Of a stretch of DNA of 23,755 nucleotides, positions 7,458-15,453 are shown in pieces. Source of the stretch: CAYWFP01 sp964457365 (GTDB taxonomy: Bacteria > Planctomycetota > SZUA-567); assembly GCA_964457365.1 (NCBI GenBank), contig CAYWFP010000063.1, positions 1-23,755 of the forward strand. The letters are read 5' to 3'. The number at the start of each line of letters is the position of its first letter. Position 1 is the stretch's first letter. Position numbers and translations under genes: made by a program. The notes under the pieces were generated by a model that worked only from the letters and a program-made list of their open reading frames with translations, did no database searches and was not told where the DNA came from.

Positions 7458-8749
7458 GAGTCGAGCTGCAGGCTGATCAGGGTGATGTCGTCGCCGAGAA
7501 CCTGGCCGCCGGTGTACTCGATCAGCCGCCCGGCGACCCAGTCGGCCAGCGACGTCTCCTCCTCGCCGGTCCATTCCGCGCGGATGGACTCGACGATCCC
7601 CACCAGCGGCGGACGGCGGCTGGCGGCGGCAGGAACCTTGTTGATGCCGTCGGTGTAGACGAGGACGCCGGTCTCGGGGTCGAGATCGATCTCCTCGACC
7701 ACCAGGTCCAGATCGGCCAGCACACCCAGCGGCGTGCCGCAGGAGACGATCGGTTCGTCGACGTAGCGGGGCATCACCTTGAGGATAGCGGTGCTTCCCG
7801 CGCGCACCGCGCGCAGGCGTTTCTTCACCGGGTCGTACTCCAGCAGCGACATACTGACGAGCTGGCCGCGGTGGCCGTGGTCGAGCACCACCCGGTTCAG
7901 TTCCTGCACGGCCGCCACCGGATCGGCATACCCGACGGCGGTGCGCCGGATGGCGCTGATCAGATGCGCGAGGTTCAGCGACGCCCGCGCGCCGCGCCCG
8001 GAGGTTTCGCCCGCGAAGAGGACCACCCGCCCGTCGGGCAGGCTCAGGCAATCGTGGAAGTCGCCGCCGACATCGAGGCAGCGCATCGTCCGCAGGCTCA
8101 GCCGCCCCCCCGGGACGACCGGAACCTGCTGCGGCAGGATCTCGGCCTTCAAGGCGTGGGCAAACTGGATCTCGCGCTCGCCGCGCTCCATCTCCATCAT
8201 GTCCCGGACGGGCCCGCTCATGAAGACCGCCAGGGCCAGTTGCGAGGCCAGGGCGTTGATGAGCGCCATGTCGTCCTCGTCCAGCGCGTCACGCTCCTGC
8301 CGCGGCGCCAGGCAGAGAATGCCCAGGGCGATGTCGCGGAACGCCAGCGGCAGGCAACAGGCGCGGTTACCGTAGATGTCGCCGCTCAGGCCCTTGCCGG
8401 AGAAGAGCTGCGGACCACTGGCGGCGAGGCTGTCCAGCGACTCGGCTCCGAGCGGCACCGGCCGCAGCAGCGCCGGATCTAGCCCGACCGAAGCCTTGAC
8501 CTCGAGCTGCTCGCCGGCATTGTCCAGGAGCATGACGCAGACCATCTCCAGCGAGAGCGCCCGCGCGCATTCGCGCACCGCCTCGGTCAGCACGGTGTCG
8601 AGCGGGTCGCCGCGGCTGATACGAAGCGCCACCTCGCCGATAACCATGCCGGCGGAGGCCTGGGTACCGAGGCGCTCGTTTTCGCGGGAAAGCTCGTCCT
8701 TGGTGGCATGCGCGGCAGCGCGGATGGCACTGGTGACGGTACGGGCCAT
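7454..8749 (-). CDS. GAF-domain PP2C-type (RsbU/SpoIIE-like) serine phosphatase
   Basis: This 431-residue protein has an N-terminal GAF sensor domain (about residues 35-180), a short linker helix (MMEMERGEREIQFAHALKAEILP) and a C-terminal SpoIIE/PP2C phosphatase domain (about 215-430). Such enzymes usually dephosphorylate anti-anti-sigma factors or related STAS proteins. Metal-site residues D230 (DVGGDF), D367 (YTDGI) and D420/D421 (GDDITL) are present, but the GDxSGHG motif reads GETSGRG, so the acidic ligand is E248 rather than Asp and the His is Arg. No membrane segment is seen, so it should be cytoplasmic. AGGAG precedes the ATG. It starts a unit with the radical SAM gene and has a strong promoter at 8791-8819; no STAS or kinase partner is nearby. 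Confidence 0.9.
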   Translation of the reverse strand: MARTVTSAIRAAAHATKDELSRENERLGTQASAGMVIGEVALRISRGDPLDTVLTEAVRECARALSLEMVCVMLLDNAGEQLEVKASVGLDPALLRPVPLGAESLDSLAASGPQLFSGKGLSGDIYGNRACCLPLAFRDIALGILCLAPRQERDALDEDDMALINALASQLALAVFMSGPVRDMMEMERGEREIQFAHALKAEILPQQVPVVPGGRLSLRTMRCLDVGGDFHDCLSLPDGRVVLFAGETSGRGARASLNLAHLISAIRRTAVGYADPVAAVQELNRVVLDHGHRGQLVSMSLLEYDPVKKRLRAVRAGSTAILKVMPRYVDEPIVSCGTPLGVLADLDLVVEEIDLDPETGVLVYTDGINKVPAAASRRPPLVGIVESIRAEWTGEEETSLADWVAGRLIEYTGGQVLGDDITLISLQLDS

Positions 8750-8790
8750 AAAGCTCCTGACATGGCTGCGTGTAAGAAAACGTTACCGGC

Positions 8791-8819
8791 ACTATAGATG
8801 GCGTTTCGGCGATTGTCAA
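8791..8819 (-). promoter_or_regulatory. Sigma70-type promoter of the phosphatase / radical SAM operon
   Basis: TTGACA (8819-8814) and TATAGT (8796-8791) are 17 bases apart on the minus strand, close to consensus. The predicted start is near 8784, giving a leader of about 35 nt. Confidence 0.75.
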
Positions 8820-8911
8820 GCTGGCGCAGAGGACATTTGTCACGTCCATACCGAATTATACATTCGAATCGGCTTGGCGCCAAGGAGTTATGCTGGAATC
8901 GTCATTGTCTC

Positions 8912-8940
8912 TTGCATTGCTGCGATCGTGCGCGTAGGGT
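8912..8940 (+). promoter_or_regulatory. Possible promoter of surE-pdxB
   Basis: TTGCAT (8912-8917) and TAGGGT (8935-8940) are 17 bases apart. The -10 match is weak, but the position would put the start of transcription at the surE ATG. A 12-bp perfect palindrome, CTTGGCGCCAAG, lies upstream at 8873-8884 and could be a regulator site. Confidence 0.3.
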
Positions 8941-8946
8941 CTTGGC

Positions 8947-9762
8947 ATGAGTGACAAACCGTTGATTCTCGTCAGCAACGACGACGGCATCGACGCGCCG
9001 GGGCTGCATCACCTGGTCGAGAGCCTCCGGCCGTTAGCCAAGTGCCTGGTCGTCGCGCCCCGCCGCAACCGCAGCGCCATCGGCCACGCCATCAGCATCC
9101 ATGAGCCGGTGCGCATCGAGAAGACGTATCGCGAGCACGGCAGCGTCCAGTTCGTCGCAGTCCACGGCACGCCGGCCGACGCGGTCAAATTCGCCTTGAA
9201 GAGCTACTGCCCGACGCCGCCGCTGTTGACCGTCAGCGGGATCAACCCAGGTCCCAATATCGGCCTCAACGTGCTCTACTCCGGCACCGTCGGCGCAGCG
9301 CTGGAGTCGGCCGCGCAGGGTATCAGCGCGCTGGCCGTCTCGGTCGACAACGCGATCTCGCCCTTCTGGGAGACGGCGATGGCGATGATCGGGAGAATCG
9401 CACCCGTGGCGATCGAGATGGAGATCCGGCGGCAGACCGCCGCGGACGAAACGCCGCCGTTCTGCCTCAATATCAATGTCCCCGACCGCTCGCCCGACGA
9501 CGTCCGCGGCATCCGCCTGACCCGGCAGGGCAAGAGCGGCTTCGACGAGTTCTTCCATCTCCACCCGGACGATCCGGAAGACCATTACCGCCTCAGCGGC
9601 GAGATGCAGTACCGCGACAGCCATATCGGCTACGACGCCACGGCGCTGCGCGAAGGCTTCGTCTCGGTCACGCCGCTGGGGACGGATCTGACCGACCACC
9701 GCCTGCTCGCTGGGATGAGCGATACGCCGCCGCCTGGGTGGAGCGCGGAGCCGTTGTCATGA
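8947..9762 (+). CDS. surE: 5'/3'-nucleotidase SurE
   Basis: The 271-residue protein matches SurE, a metal-dependent phosphatase acting on nucleoside monophosphates and short polyphosphates. Metal ligands are seen in SNDDGIDAPG (D12, D13), at S43 in the APRRNRSA loop, and at N100 in SGINPGPNIG; the YSGTVGAALE block follows. GTPADAVKFAL is also standard. The C-terminus is somewhat extended and proline-rich (SDTPPPGWSAEPLS). No strong Shine-Dalgarno precedes the ATG, and the possible promoter at 8912-8940 would make the message leaderless. The stop overlaps the pdxB start as ATGA, so the two are probably co-translated. No pcm or rpoS neighbour, as in enterobacteria, is present. Confidence 0.94.
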   Translation: MSDKPLILVSNDDGIDAPGLHHLVESLRPLAKCLVVAPRRNRSAIGHAISIHEPVRIEKTYREHGSVQFVAVHGTPADAVKFALKSYCPTPPLLTVSGINPGPNIGLNVLYSGTVGAALESAAQGISALAVSVDNAISPFWETAMAMIGRIAPVAIEMEIRRQTAADETPPFCLNINVPDRSPDDVRGIRLTRQGKSGFDEFFHLHPDDPEDHYRLSGEMQYRDSHIGYDATALREGFVSVTPLGTDLTDHRLLAGMSDTPPPGWSAEPLS

Positions 9763-10910
9763 AAATCCTCGCCGATGAGAACATCCTGCTCGTGCGCGAA
9801 GCGTTCGCGCCGCTGGGACAGGTCGAGACGCGGCCGGCGGCGGACCTGACGCGGGAGGCTGTCTCCGACTGCGAGATCCTGCTGGTGCGCTCGGTGACGA
9901 AGGTCGACCGCACGTTGCTGGAAGAGAGCGCCGTCCGCTTCGTCGGCACCGCCACCATCGGCACCGACCACGTGGATGAAACCTATCTCGCCGCACGCGG
10001 CATCCCCTTCGCCAGCGCGCCGGGCTCGAACGCGACCAGCGTGGCCGAGTACGTCGCCGCGGCGCTGCTGGAACTGGCGGTGCGGCTGGATCTCGACCTG
10101 CGCGAGAAGACGCTGGGCATCGTCGGCGTCGGCAACGTCGGCTCTCGCGTGGCCAAGAGAGCCGAGGCGCTGGGAATGCGGGTGCTCCTGAACGACCCGC
10201 CGCGCGCGCGCGCCGAGGGCGAGGCGGACTTCGCCGACCTGTCGTCGCTGCTTGAAGAAAGCGACTTCGTCACGCTGCACGTACCGCTGACGCGCGACGG
10301 TCCGGACGCGACGCTGAAGCTGGCGAACGCGAATTTCCTCCGGGCGATGAAACCGGGGGCGATATTGATCAACACCTCGCGCGGCAAGGTGCTCGACGAG
10401 GTGGCGCTCAGGGAGGCGCTGGACAACGGGCATCCGACCGCGGCCGCGCTGGACGTCTTCGAGAACGAACCGACGATCGGCCCGGCAACGGTGCAGCGCT
10501 GCGCCGTCGCCACCCCGCATATCGCCGGCTACTCTACCGACGGCAAGGTCGGCGGTACGACGATGCTCCTGCAGGCGGCCGGCAAGATTTTCGACGCGGA
10601 CGTCGCTTTCGACCCCGCGCCCTACATGCCCGCACCGCGCACGCCCGTCATCCGGATCGGCCGTGTCGATGCGAAAGGCAGGTCGGAGGCCGAAGCGCTG
10701 CGCGAGATCGTGCACGCGGCCTACCCGATCATGGCCGACGACGCGGAACTGCGGGCGGCAACCGCCCTGCCCCCCGGCGAGATCGGCAACGCTTTCACCA
10801 GACTTCGCAAGCATTATCCGACGCGGCGGGAGTTCCGCTACGTGCAAATAGAGGTGGATGACGATCACGTGCGGGAGATGGCGAAGGGGCTTGGATTCGC
10901 CGTCTCATAG
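9759..10910 (+). CDS. pdxB: Erythronate-4-phosphate dehydrogenase
   Basis: This 383-residue NAD-dependent D-2-hydroxyacid dehydrogenase matches PdxB, the second step of the deoxyxylulose-5-phosphate-dependent PLP pathway. It starts MKILADEN, close to MKILVDEN in E. coli, and shares VRSVTKV, FVGTATIGTDHVDE and the NAD motif GIVGVGNVGSR (123-128 for GVGNVG). Catalytic Arg208 (NTSRGK), Glu237 (FENEP) and His254 (PHIAGYS) are present, and the C-terminal region with LRKHYPTRREF matches the PdxB dimerisation domain rather than SerA. The seven-residue-longer frame was rejected because homologues begin at MKIL and the ATGA overlap with surE occurs there. Confidence 0.92.
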   Translation: MKILADENILLVREAFAPLGQVETRPAADLTREAVSDCEILLVRSVTKVDRTLLEESAVRFVGTATIGTDHVDETYLAARGIPFASAPGSNATSVAEYVAAALLELAVRLDLDLREKTLGIVGVGNVGSRVAKRAEALGMRVLLNDPPRARAEGEADFADLSSLLEESDFVTLHVPLTRDGPDATLKLANANFLRAMKPGAILINTSRGKVLDEVALREALDNGHPTAAALDVFENEPTIGPATVQRCAVATPHIAGYSTDGKVGGTTMLLQAAGKIFDADVAFDPAPYMPAPRTPVIRIGRVDAKGRSEAEALREIVHAAYPIMADDAELRAATALPPGEIGNAFTRLRKHYPTRREFRYVQIEVDDDHVREMAKGLGFAVS

Positions 10911-10917
10911 CGCATGG

Positions 10918-11277
10918 CTATTCCACCAGCCACCAGCGGCCGAAGAGCGCTTGGTACAATTGGTCGGAGAAGACGATCAGAAAGACGCAGACGCTGGCGA
11001 CCAGCCATAGCGCCAGGCCTTTGAGCGCGAGCAGCAAACGCGGACGGCACGTCTTGGAGAACAGCGCGCCCAGCGCCATCAGGCACGGCGTGGCGAAGTA
11101 GGCCATGCCCGTCAGGATCGCGACGAGCAAATACCCGTCGCTCTCGATAGAGGAAACCTCGTAACGATCCATCAGCTTGATCGCGGCCACGCCGGCGAGC
11201 CAGAGCCCGAGGGCGACGAAGCCCGCCCACGTCAGGTGCATGCCGGTAAAGGCGCGGTGGGATTCGTCTTCACGCAT
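10918..11277 (-). CDS. Small membrane protein with about three TM segments, function unknown
   Basis: The 119-residue product has hydrophobic segments near residues 13-35, 45-70 and 80-103 and a charged N-terminus (MREDESHR). The family is not recognised. It overlaps the end of the acyltransferase gene by 8 bases (start within the stop region at 11270-11277), so it is the last gene of the HPr operon and is probably translated by re-initiation. Its stop lies 7 bases from the convergent pdxB stop and no terminator is evident between them. Confidence 0.75.
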   Translation of the reverse strand: MREDESHRAFTGMHLTWAGFVALGLWLAGVAAIKLMDRYEVSSIESDGYLLVAILTGMAYFATPCLMALGALFSKTCRPRLLLALKGLALWLVASVCVFLIVFSDQLYQALFGRWWLVE

Positions 11278-11977
11278 CGTCTTCGCTCCTGCGCCGGCGC
11301 CGTCTCGCTTTCGGCGGCTCCATGCCGCTCAGCCTCGCGATCGCCTGCATCAGCCTTGTCATCACCATTTCGACCAGTTCGGCGCGCGCGTCCTCGTCGG
11401 CGCGGCGATACGCCACCGATTCCCCGGTCACGGAGAGCGGCTCGCCGATCTCTATCTCGGCGACACGCTTCAAGACCGGCCGCCTGGCGCCCAGCGGCAG
11501 CACCTCGCGCGTACGGCGGATGCCGATCGGAACCAGCGGCGCCCCGCTCTCCAGGGCCAGTAATCCCGCCCCCGGACGCGCACGGCGCAGGCGCTTGCCG
11601 TCGTTGAGATGCGCCTCGGGGAAGATCGCCACCGGCTCGCGCATATGCAGATACCCCAGCGCCAGCCGCATCATCGCCAGGCGGCTCTGCAAGTCGCCCC
11701 GCGCGAAAGGAATGCAGCGGCCGCTGCGGAGGAGATACCCCATGAACCAGTGGCCGAACGGTTCTTCGTAGGCGATGGTATGGACCGGCTGCTTGAGCGC
11801 CCAACTGGCGTAGACGGTTAGAATCACCCCGTCCATCAGGCTCGAATGGTTGGCCGCCAGGATCATCGGCCGATGCCGCGGAAGACGCCCGGTCCCATAG
11901 ATGCCGCGCACGAACGGCGTCATCGCCACCTTGACGGCGGAGTTGGTGAAATAGATGCACTTGGGAACGAATCCCAT
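11270..11977 (-). CDS. 1-acyl-sn-glycerol-3-phosphate acyltransferase family (PlsC-like)
   Basis: The 235-residue protein has the LPLAT fold motifs: NHSSLMD (His44, Asp49, the HX4D catalytic pair), FARGD (about 91-95), FPEAHLNDG in place of the common FPEGTRS (Glu121 retained), and PLVPIGI. PlsC makes phosphatidic acid from lysophosphatidate and acyl-ACP or acyl-CoA at the inner membrane face. The divergent third motif suggests a paralogue with altered substrate. The C-terminus is strongly basic (KARRRRRRS). It follows the GNAT gene by 9 bases and overlaps the next gene by 8. Confidence 0.85.
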   Translation of the reverse strand: MGFVPKCIYFTNSAVKVAMTPFVRGIYGTGRLPRHRPMILAANHSSLMDGVILTVYASWALKQPVHTIAYEEPFGHWFMGYLLRSGRCIPFARGDLQSRLAMMRLALGYLHMREPVAIFPEAHLNDGKRLRRARPGAGLLALESGAPLVPIGIRRTREVLPLGARRPVLKRVAEIEIGEPLSVTGESVAYRRADEDARAELVEMVMTRLMQAIARLSGMEPPKARRRRRRSEDDA

Positions 11978-11986
11978 TCGCTCGCC

Positions 11987-12475
11987 CTATTCCTCGTTCG
12001 TGGCGGAGAGGGTACGCATCAGGACCACCGGCTCCTCGCGGCCGGGTTCGATCTCGGGCATCGGAAACTGCAGCGACTTCAGCAATTCCAGGCCGTAAGG
12101 ACACCGCGGATACGCCACCGCCGCCACCTCCCGCGCGCCTGCCTCGCGGGCCATGCCGAGTGCCGTCTCGACCAGCAGGCGCCCGATGCCCATGTGCCGC
12201 CAGCCCTGCGCTACGCAGACCCAGTTCAGCTCCCAGCGGCCGGGCGCGTCCGCCTGCGGCCTGATGCCGGCGGTGCCCAGCAGCGCCCCTTTGCGCTCCT
12301 CCACCAGGAACGTGCCGGCGGCATTATCGTAACTCGCGGGCAACCCTGTCAATTCCGCCTTATCGGTCAAGGAGAGCGAGCGCCCGCAGGTTTCCAATAC
12401 CGCGGCGATCAGATTCTGCGCGAGTCGCGCCTCCTCCGGCCGGATCGGTCGGAGATTCATGGCGTTTTCCGGCAT
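11987..12475 (-). CDS. GNAT-family N-acetyltransferase
   Basis: A 162-residue protein with the GNAT acetyl-CoA binding motif A as VCVAQGWRHMGIGRLLVETAL (QGWRHMGIG is the pyrophosphate loop). An upstream WELNWV strand and C-terminal YGLELLKSLQF motif B region complete a normal GNAT domain. The substrate cannot be told from the sequence. AAGGA six bases before the ATG at 12475 supports this start over the second Met at 12460. The gene follows HPr by 20 bases in the same direction. Confidence 0.85.
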   Translation of the reverse strand: MPENAMNLRPIRPEEARLAQNLIAAVLETCGRSLSLTDKAELTGLPASYDNAAGTFLVEERKGALLGTAGIRPQADAPGRWELNWVCVAQGWRHMGIGRLLVETALGMAREAGAREVAAVAYPRCPYGLELLKSLQFPMPEIEPGREEPVVLMRTLSATNEE

Positions 12476-12495
12476 GCACTGTCCTTCGGGAACGT

Positions 12496-12765
12496 CTACT
12501 CGATTCCGCCGAAACGGTCGTTGATATGCCCGACCAGAGCGGCCACCGCCTCGTCGGCGTCGGCGCCCTCGGCCTCGATGCGGACCACCGCGCCCCTGGT
12601 CGCGCCGAGGGTCATCAACTCCATCACGCTCTTGCCGTCGACGCGCGCGCCGTTGACCTCGACGTGGATGTCGGCGGCAAACTGTTTGGCGAGTTGGGAG
12701 AATGTCGTGCTCGGCCGCACGTGGAAACCGTACTTGTTGACGATCGTCGCTTCCCCGCTGGCCAC
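12496..12765 (-). CDS. ptsH: HPr-family phosphocarrier protein
   Basis: The 89-residue protein matches HPr, the phosphoryl carrier of the PTS and a regulatory target of HPr kinase. Starting at the GTG at 12765, which has AGGGGGAG about seven bases upstream, the phospho-accepting histidine in KYGFHVRPST is residue 15 and the serine in GKSVMELMTLGA is residue 46, the exact canonical numbers. A start at 12786 would add seven residues and break this register. No EI or EII gene is in the window; its neighbours are acyltransferase genes, so a regulatory (NPr/HprK-type) role is as likely as sugar transport. Confidence 0.92.
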   Translation of the reverse strand: MASGEATIVNKYGFHVRPSTTFSQLAKQFAADIHVEVNGARVDGKSVMELMTLGATRGAVVRIEAEGADADEAVAALVGHINDRFGGIE

Positions 12766-12814
12766 CCCGCTCCCCCTCGACGCCACGACGGCTACGAATC
12801 CGGCCGCCGGTTAT

Positions 12815-12843
12815 GTTGTACCGCCCGGGCGGGGAAGATGCAA
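12815..12843 (-). promoter_or_regulatory. Sigma70-type promoter of the HPr operon
   Basis: TTGCAT (12843-12838) and TACAAC (12820-12815) are 17 bases apart on the minus strand. The predicted start is near 12808, about 43 bases ahead of the GTG. It lies in the gap between glgA and HPr, so HPr need not be read from glgA. Confidence 0.55.
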
Positions 12844-12874
12844 GAGCCTTGCGCCAGAGACGGGGCCTGCGCGG

Positions 12875-14335
12875 CTACTTGGCCTTGATCCAGTTGTAGA
12901 TATTCTCGTAATCCTTGGCCGGATTGGTCCAGGAATAGTCCCAGCGTATGACGTTGCGCGCGAGGATGTTGAAGACGTCCGGCGCGTCGAACCAGCAGCG
13001 GATGGCCCGTCCCAGGGCCGAGTCGACGTCCGCAGGGGTGGCGTCGTTGAAGACGTAGCCGTTGGTCTCTTCCAACTCGCTGCCGGAATAATCGACGTCG
13101 AAGACCGTATCGTTGAGCCCGCCGGTGGCGCGGACGACAGGCACGGTCCCGTAGCGCAGGGCGATCATCTGGGTCAGACCGCAGGGCTCGAAGAGCGACG
13201 GGATCAGGAACAGATCGCTGCCGGCGTAGATGAGGTGCGCGAGGTCCTCGTGATAGCCGATCCAGAGATGGACGTGCGGATTGTCCGCGAGTTGATTCTT
13301 GATCTGCCAGAAGGAACCATTTACCGCGCCGTCGGGCGATTCGCCGAGGAGGACGAACTGCGCGTTCATCGCCAGGGCGGCGTGGATGCCGTGCTTGATC
13401 AGTTCCAGTCCCTTCTGATGCGTCAGGCGCGTCACCACCGACACGATCGGGCGCCAGGCGTCTTCGAGGTGCAGCCATTCGCGCAGCGCCGCCTTGTTGC
13501 GATACTTCTCCTCGAACGTCTCGCAGGTAAAATTGGCCGCCAACTTGCGGTCGGTGGCCGGATTCCAGGCGCTGTAGTCGACACCGTTGATCACCCCGCC
13601 GAGTTTGTCGGCATGCGCGTTGAAGACCGCGTCCAAACCGCGGCCACCACCGGGGGTGCGCAGCTCGCCGGCGAAGGTGGGGCTGACGGTGGTGACGAAA
13701 TTCGAGAAGACCACGCCGCCGCGCATCATGTTGATGGTGTTGTGGCCGTCCTTGAGCTTGTCCTCTGAGAAGTAGCGGCCGCAGTCGAGTCCGACCATTC
13801 CCAGCAACCGGTCGCCGTACCAGCACTTGCCCTGACATTCGTTGTTGTGAATGGTATAGACCACCCGGCTTTCGCCCCAGCCGAGGAGGCCGTAGATATC
13901 GTAGTATATCACCGGCACCAGCCCCGTCGCCCAGTCGTGGCAGTGGATGATATCCGGTCGTTTTTCCGACTTGAACATGAACTCCAGCGCCGCGCGGGAG
14001 AAATAGACGAAGCGGAAGAGGTCGTCGTCGTAGCCGTAGACGCTCTCGCGCTGGGTGTAATCGTTACCCGTGACGAAGAAGGTTTTGATGCCGCTGACAC
14101 GCCCCTCGAAGACCTTCTCGCAGCGCCACTCGTCGTAATACGGCACCCAGAGCTGCTCGTACACCTCGTGCAGGTCCTCGATGCAGTCGTAGCGCATGCA
14201 GGAATACATCGGGCAGATGACGTCGACGGAATGGCCGAGTTGCAAGAGTTGCCGCGACAGACCGACGATGACGTCGGCGAGCCCGCCCACCTTGGCGGCG
14301 GGAGAAATCTCGGGAGTGATCATCACGATATACAT
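12875..14335 (-). CDS. glgA: Glycogen synthase (GT5)
   Basis: The 486-residue protein matches bacterial GlgA, which transfers glucose from ADP-glucose to growing alpha-1,4-glucan. K15 in KVGGLADV (KxGG, nucleotide-sugar site) is at the same position as in E. coli. HDWATGLVP, VTRLTHQKG and the C-terminal FEPCGLTQ with its catalytic Glu are all present. The start at 14335 has GGAGG five bases upstream; the longer frame to 14437 was rejected because GlgA proteins begin at this MYIVMITPE position. It has its own promoter at 14357-14385 and no glgB/glgC partner nearby. Confidence 0.95.
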   Translation of the reverse strand: MYIVMITPEISPAAKVGGLADVIVGLSRQLLQLGHSVDVICPMYSCMRYDCIEDLHEVYEQLWVPYYDEWRCEKVFEGRVSGIKTFFVTGNDYTQRESVYGYDDDLFRFVYFSRAALEFMFKSEKRPDIIHCHDWATGLVPVIYYDIYGLLGWGESRVVYTIHNNECQGKCWYGDRLLGMVGLDCGRYFSEDKLKDGHNTINMMRGGVVFSNFVTTVSPTFAGELRTPGGGRGLDAVFNAHADKLGGVINGVDYSAWNPATDRKLAANFTCETFEEKYRNKAALREWLHLEDAWRPIVSVVTRLTHQKGLELIKHGIHAALAMNAQFVLLGESPDGAVNGSFWQIKNQLADNPHVHLWIGYHEDLAHLIYAGSDLFLIPSLFEPCGLTQMIALRYGTVPVVRATGGLNDTVFDVDYSGSELEETNGYVFNDATPADVDSALGRAIRCWFDAPDVFNILARNVIRWDYSWTNPAKDYENIYNWIKAK

Positions 14336-14356
14336 GCACACCTCCGGACTGTACGT

Positions 14357-14385
14357 ATCGTATGCGCCCGGGCGATCCATGGCAA
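14357..14385 (-). promoter_or_regulatory. Sigma70-type promoter of glgA
   Basis: TTGCCA (14385-14380) and TACGAT (14362-14357) are 17 bases apart on the minus strand, placing the start near 14350 and leaving a short leader of about 15 nt that contains the GGAGG. Confidence 0.6.
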
Positions 14386-14435
14386 GAAGGGAACCGGCTT
14401 TCCGAGCGCCGTTGCGGTCCCGAACCGGACGGGCC

Positions 14436-14470
14436 AAAGAAGAGGGGCAGCCGCTGGGGGACGGCTGCCC
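14436..14470 (-). terminator. Likely terminator of the DUF5610-like gene
   Basis: A perfect 9-bp stem GGGCAGCCG/CGGCTGCCC (14445-14453 with 14462-14470, 8-nt loop) is followed on the minus strand by a T-rich but interrupted tract (CTCTTCTTT). A second hairpin of 11 bp with one mismatch lies between it and the stop codon, at 14481-14508. The interrupted T-tract leaves some doubt about intrinsic termination. Confidence 0.6.
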
Positions 14471-14516
14471 ATGGGAGAGAATCAGAGAGAGGTAGGACTC
14501 GCTCTGATGGAACGGA

Positions 14517-15401
14517 TCAGGCCGAGACGTCCAGCAGCCCCGCGGCCCAGTCGGGCACGTTGTGCTGGGGCTGGCCGCCGGGGCCGTACGACTGGACGCT
14601 GGTGTAATTCATCTCCAGGTTGAATTCCCAGTCGCTGTAGGCCATGACGAAAGCGTCGGAATTCGGGTCGATCTCGCGCCCGTTCTCAACGAAGTCGTCG
14701 AGGCCGTCGAAAACCAGTTCGTGGGTCTTGTCGATATCCTGCTGCGTTTCCTCCGGGACGCTGCCCAGAATGCCCATGGCCTCGTCGAAGCCTTTCTGGA
14801 TCGCCTTGCCGATGAAGTCGGCGAAGCCGCCGCGGGCCTCCTCGGTGTCGCCGCCGTCCTCGAAGAAACTGCTCATCTTGAAGAAATTGAGGCTGAAGTC
14901 CAGAATGCGCCGGGCGGTGTTTTCCGGGGAGAAGAAGGTGCGCATCATCTCCATCGGATCCTTCGACGCGACTTTCTGCGCATCCTGGGGATTCTCCGTA
15001 CCGGTGAGCGCCTGCATGAAGGCGGCGCTGCCTTCGATGGAGAAGGACATCGACTGCGCGGACTGACCCGTCGCGCCGGAGACCGCTTGCACGACCTGAT
15101 AATTGAGCTCGAACTGGTAGCTCGCGGCGGTCATCGCTCCGCCGACGGGGGTGTCGCTGCCGGCGAGATTCTGCATGCCCATCTTGCCGAACAGGTCGTC
15201 CAATCCCTGCCCCACGCCGCCGAATGAACTGAGCGTGTCGTCGACAAGCTTCTGCAGCGGGGATTTCTCACGTTCGGGCTGATCGACCGGCAGGATGCTC
15301 TCTTCGGGTTTGCCTTCCCTGGACTGCTCCGGAGGCGCAACGATGGGCTTGGGCAAGCCGTAGACCTTCATTGCATTGAAGTTCCCCACGTTGCCGATCA
15401 T
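14517..15401 (-). CDS. DUF5610-like protein, function unknown
   Basis: The 294-residue product has a short variable N-terminus with a proline-rich linker (about residues 15-45) and a central to C-terminal region (about 145-240) that resembles DUF5610: SPENTARRILDFSLNFF, then GKAIQKGFDEAMGIL and DIDKTHELVFDGLDDF. Two strand-like motifs of similar pattern (QFELNYQVVQ near 97-106 and EFNLEMNYTSVQ near 259-270) flank it. There is no signal peptide or membrane segment. The domain's function is unknown to me. The start at 15401 is preceded by GAGGAG at a 6-base spacing; the adjacent ATG at 15404 is too close. It stands alone between glgA and rfaE1. Confidence 0.7.
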   Translation of the reverse strand: MIGNVGNFNAMKVYGLPKPIVAPPEQSREGKPEESILPVDQPEREKSPLQKLVDDTLSSFGGVGQGLDDLFGKMGMQNLAGSDTPVGGAMTAASYQFELNYQVVQAVSGATGQSAQSMSFSIEGSAAFMQALTGTENPQDAQKVASKDPMEMMRTFFSPENTARRILDFSLNFFKMSSFFEDGGDTEEARGGFADFIGKAIQKGFDEAMGILGSVPEETQQDIDKTHELVFDGLDDFVENGREIDPNSDAFVMAYSDWEFNLEMNYTSVQSYGPGGQPQHNVPDWAAGLLDVSA

Positions 15402-15453
15402 CATTTTCTCCTCATGGCCCCTCGATAGGTATTGCATTCCGTCCCTGGTATCG

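Noticed and set aside
11846..13768. A 640-codon plus-strand frame opposite HPr, GNAT and glgA
   Set aside because: Antisense shadow of genes with clear family motifs; the composition is typical of a high-GC non-coding frame.
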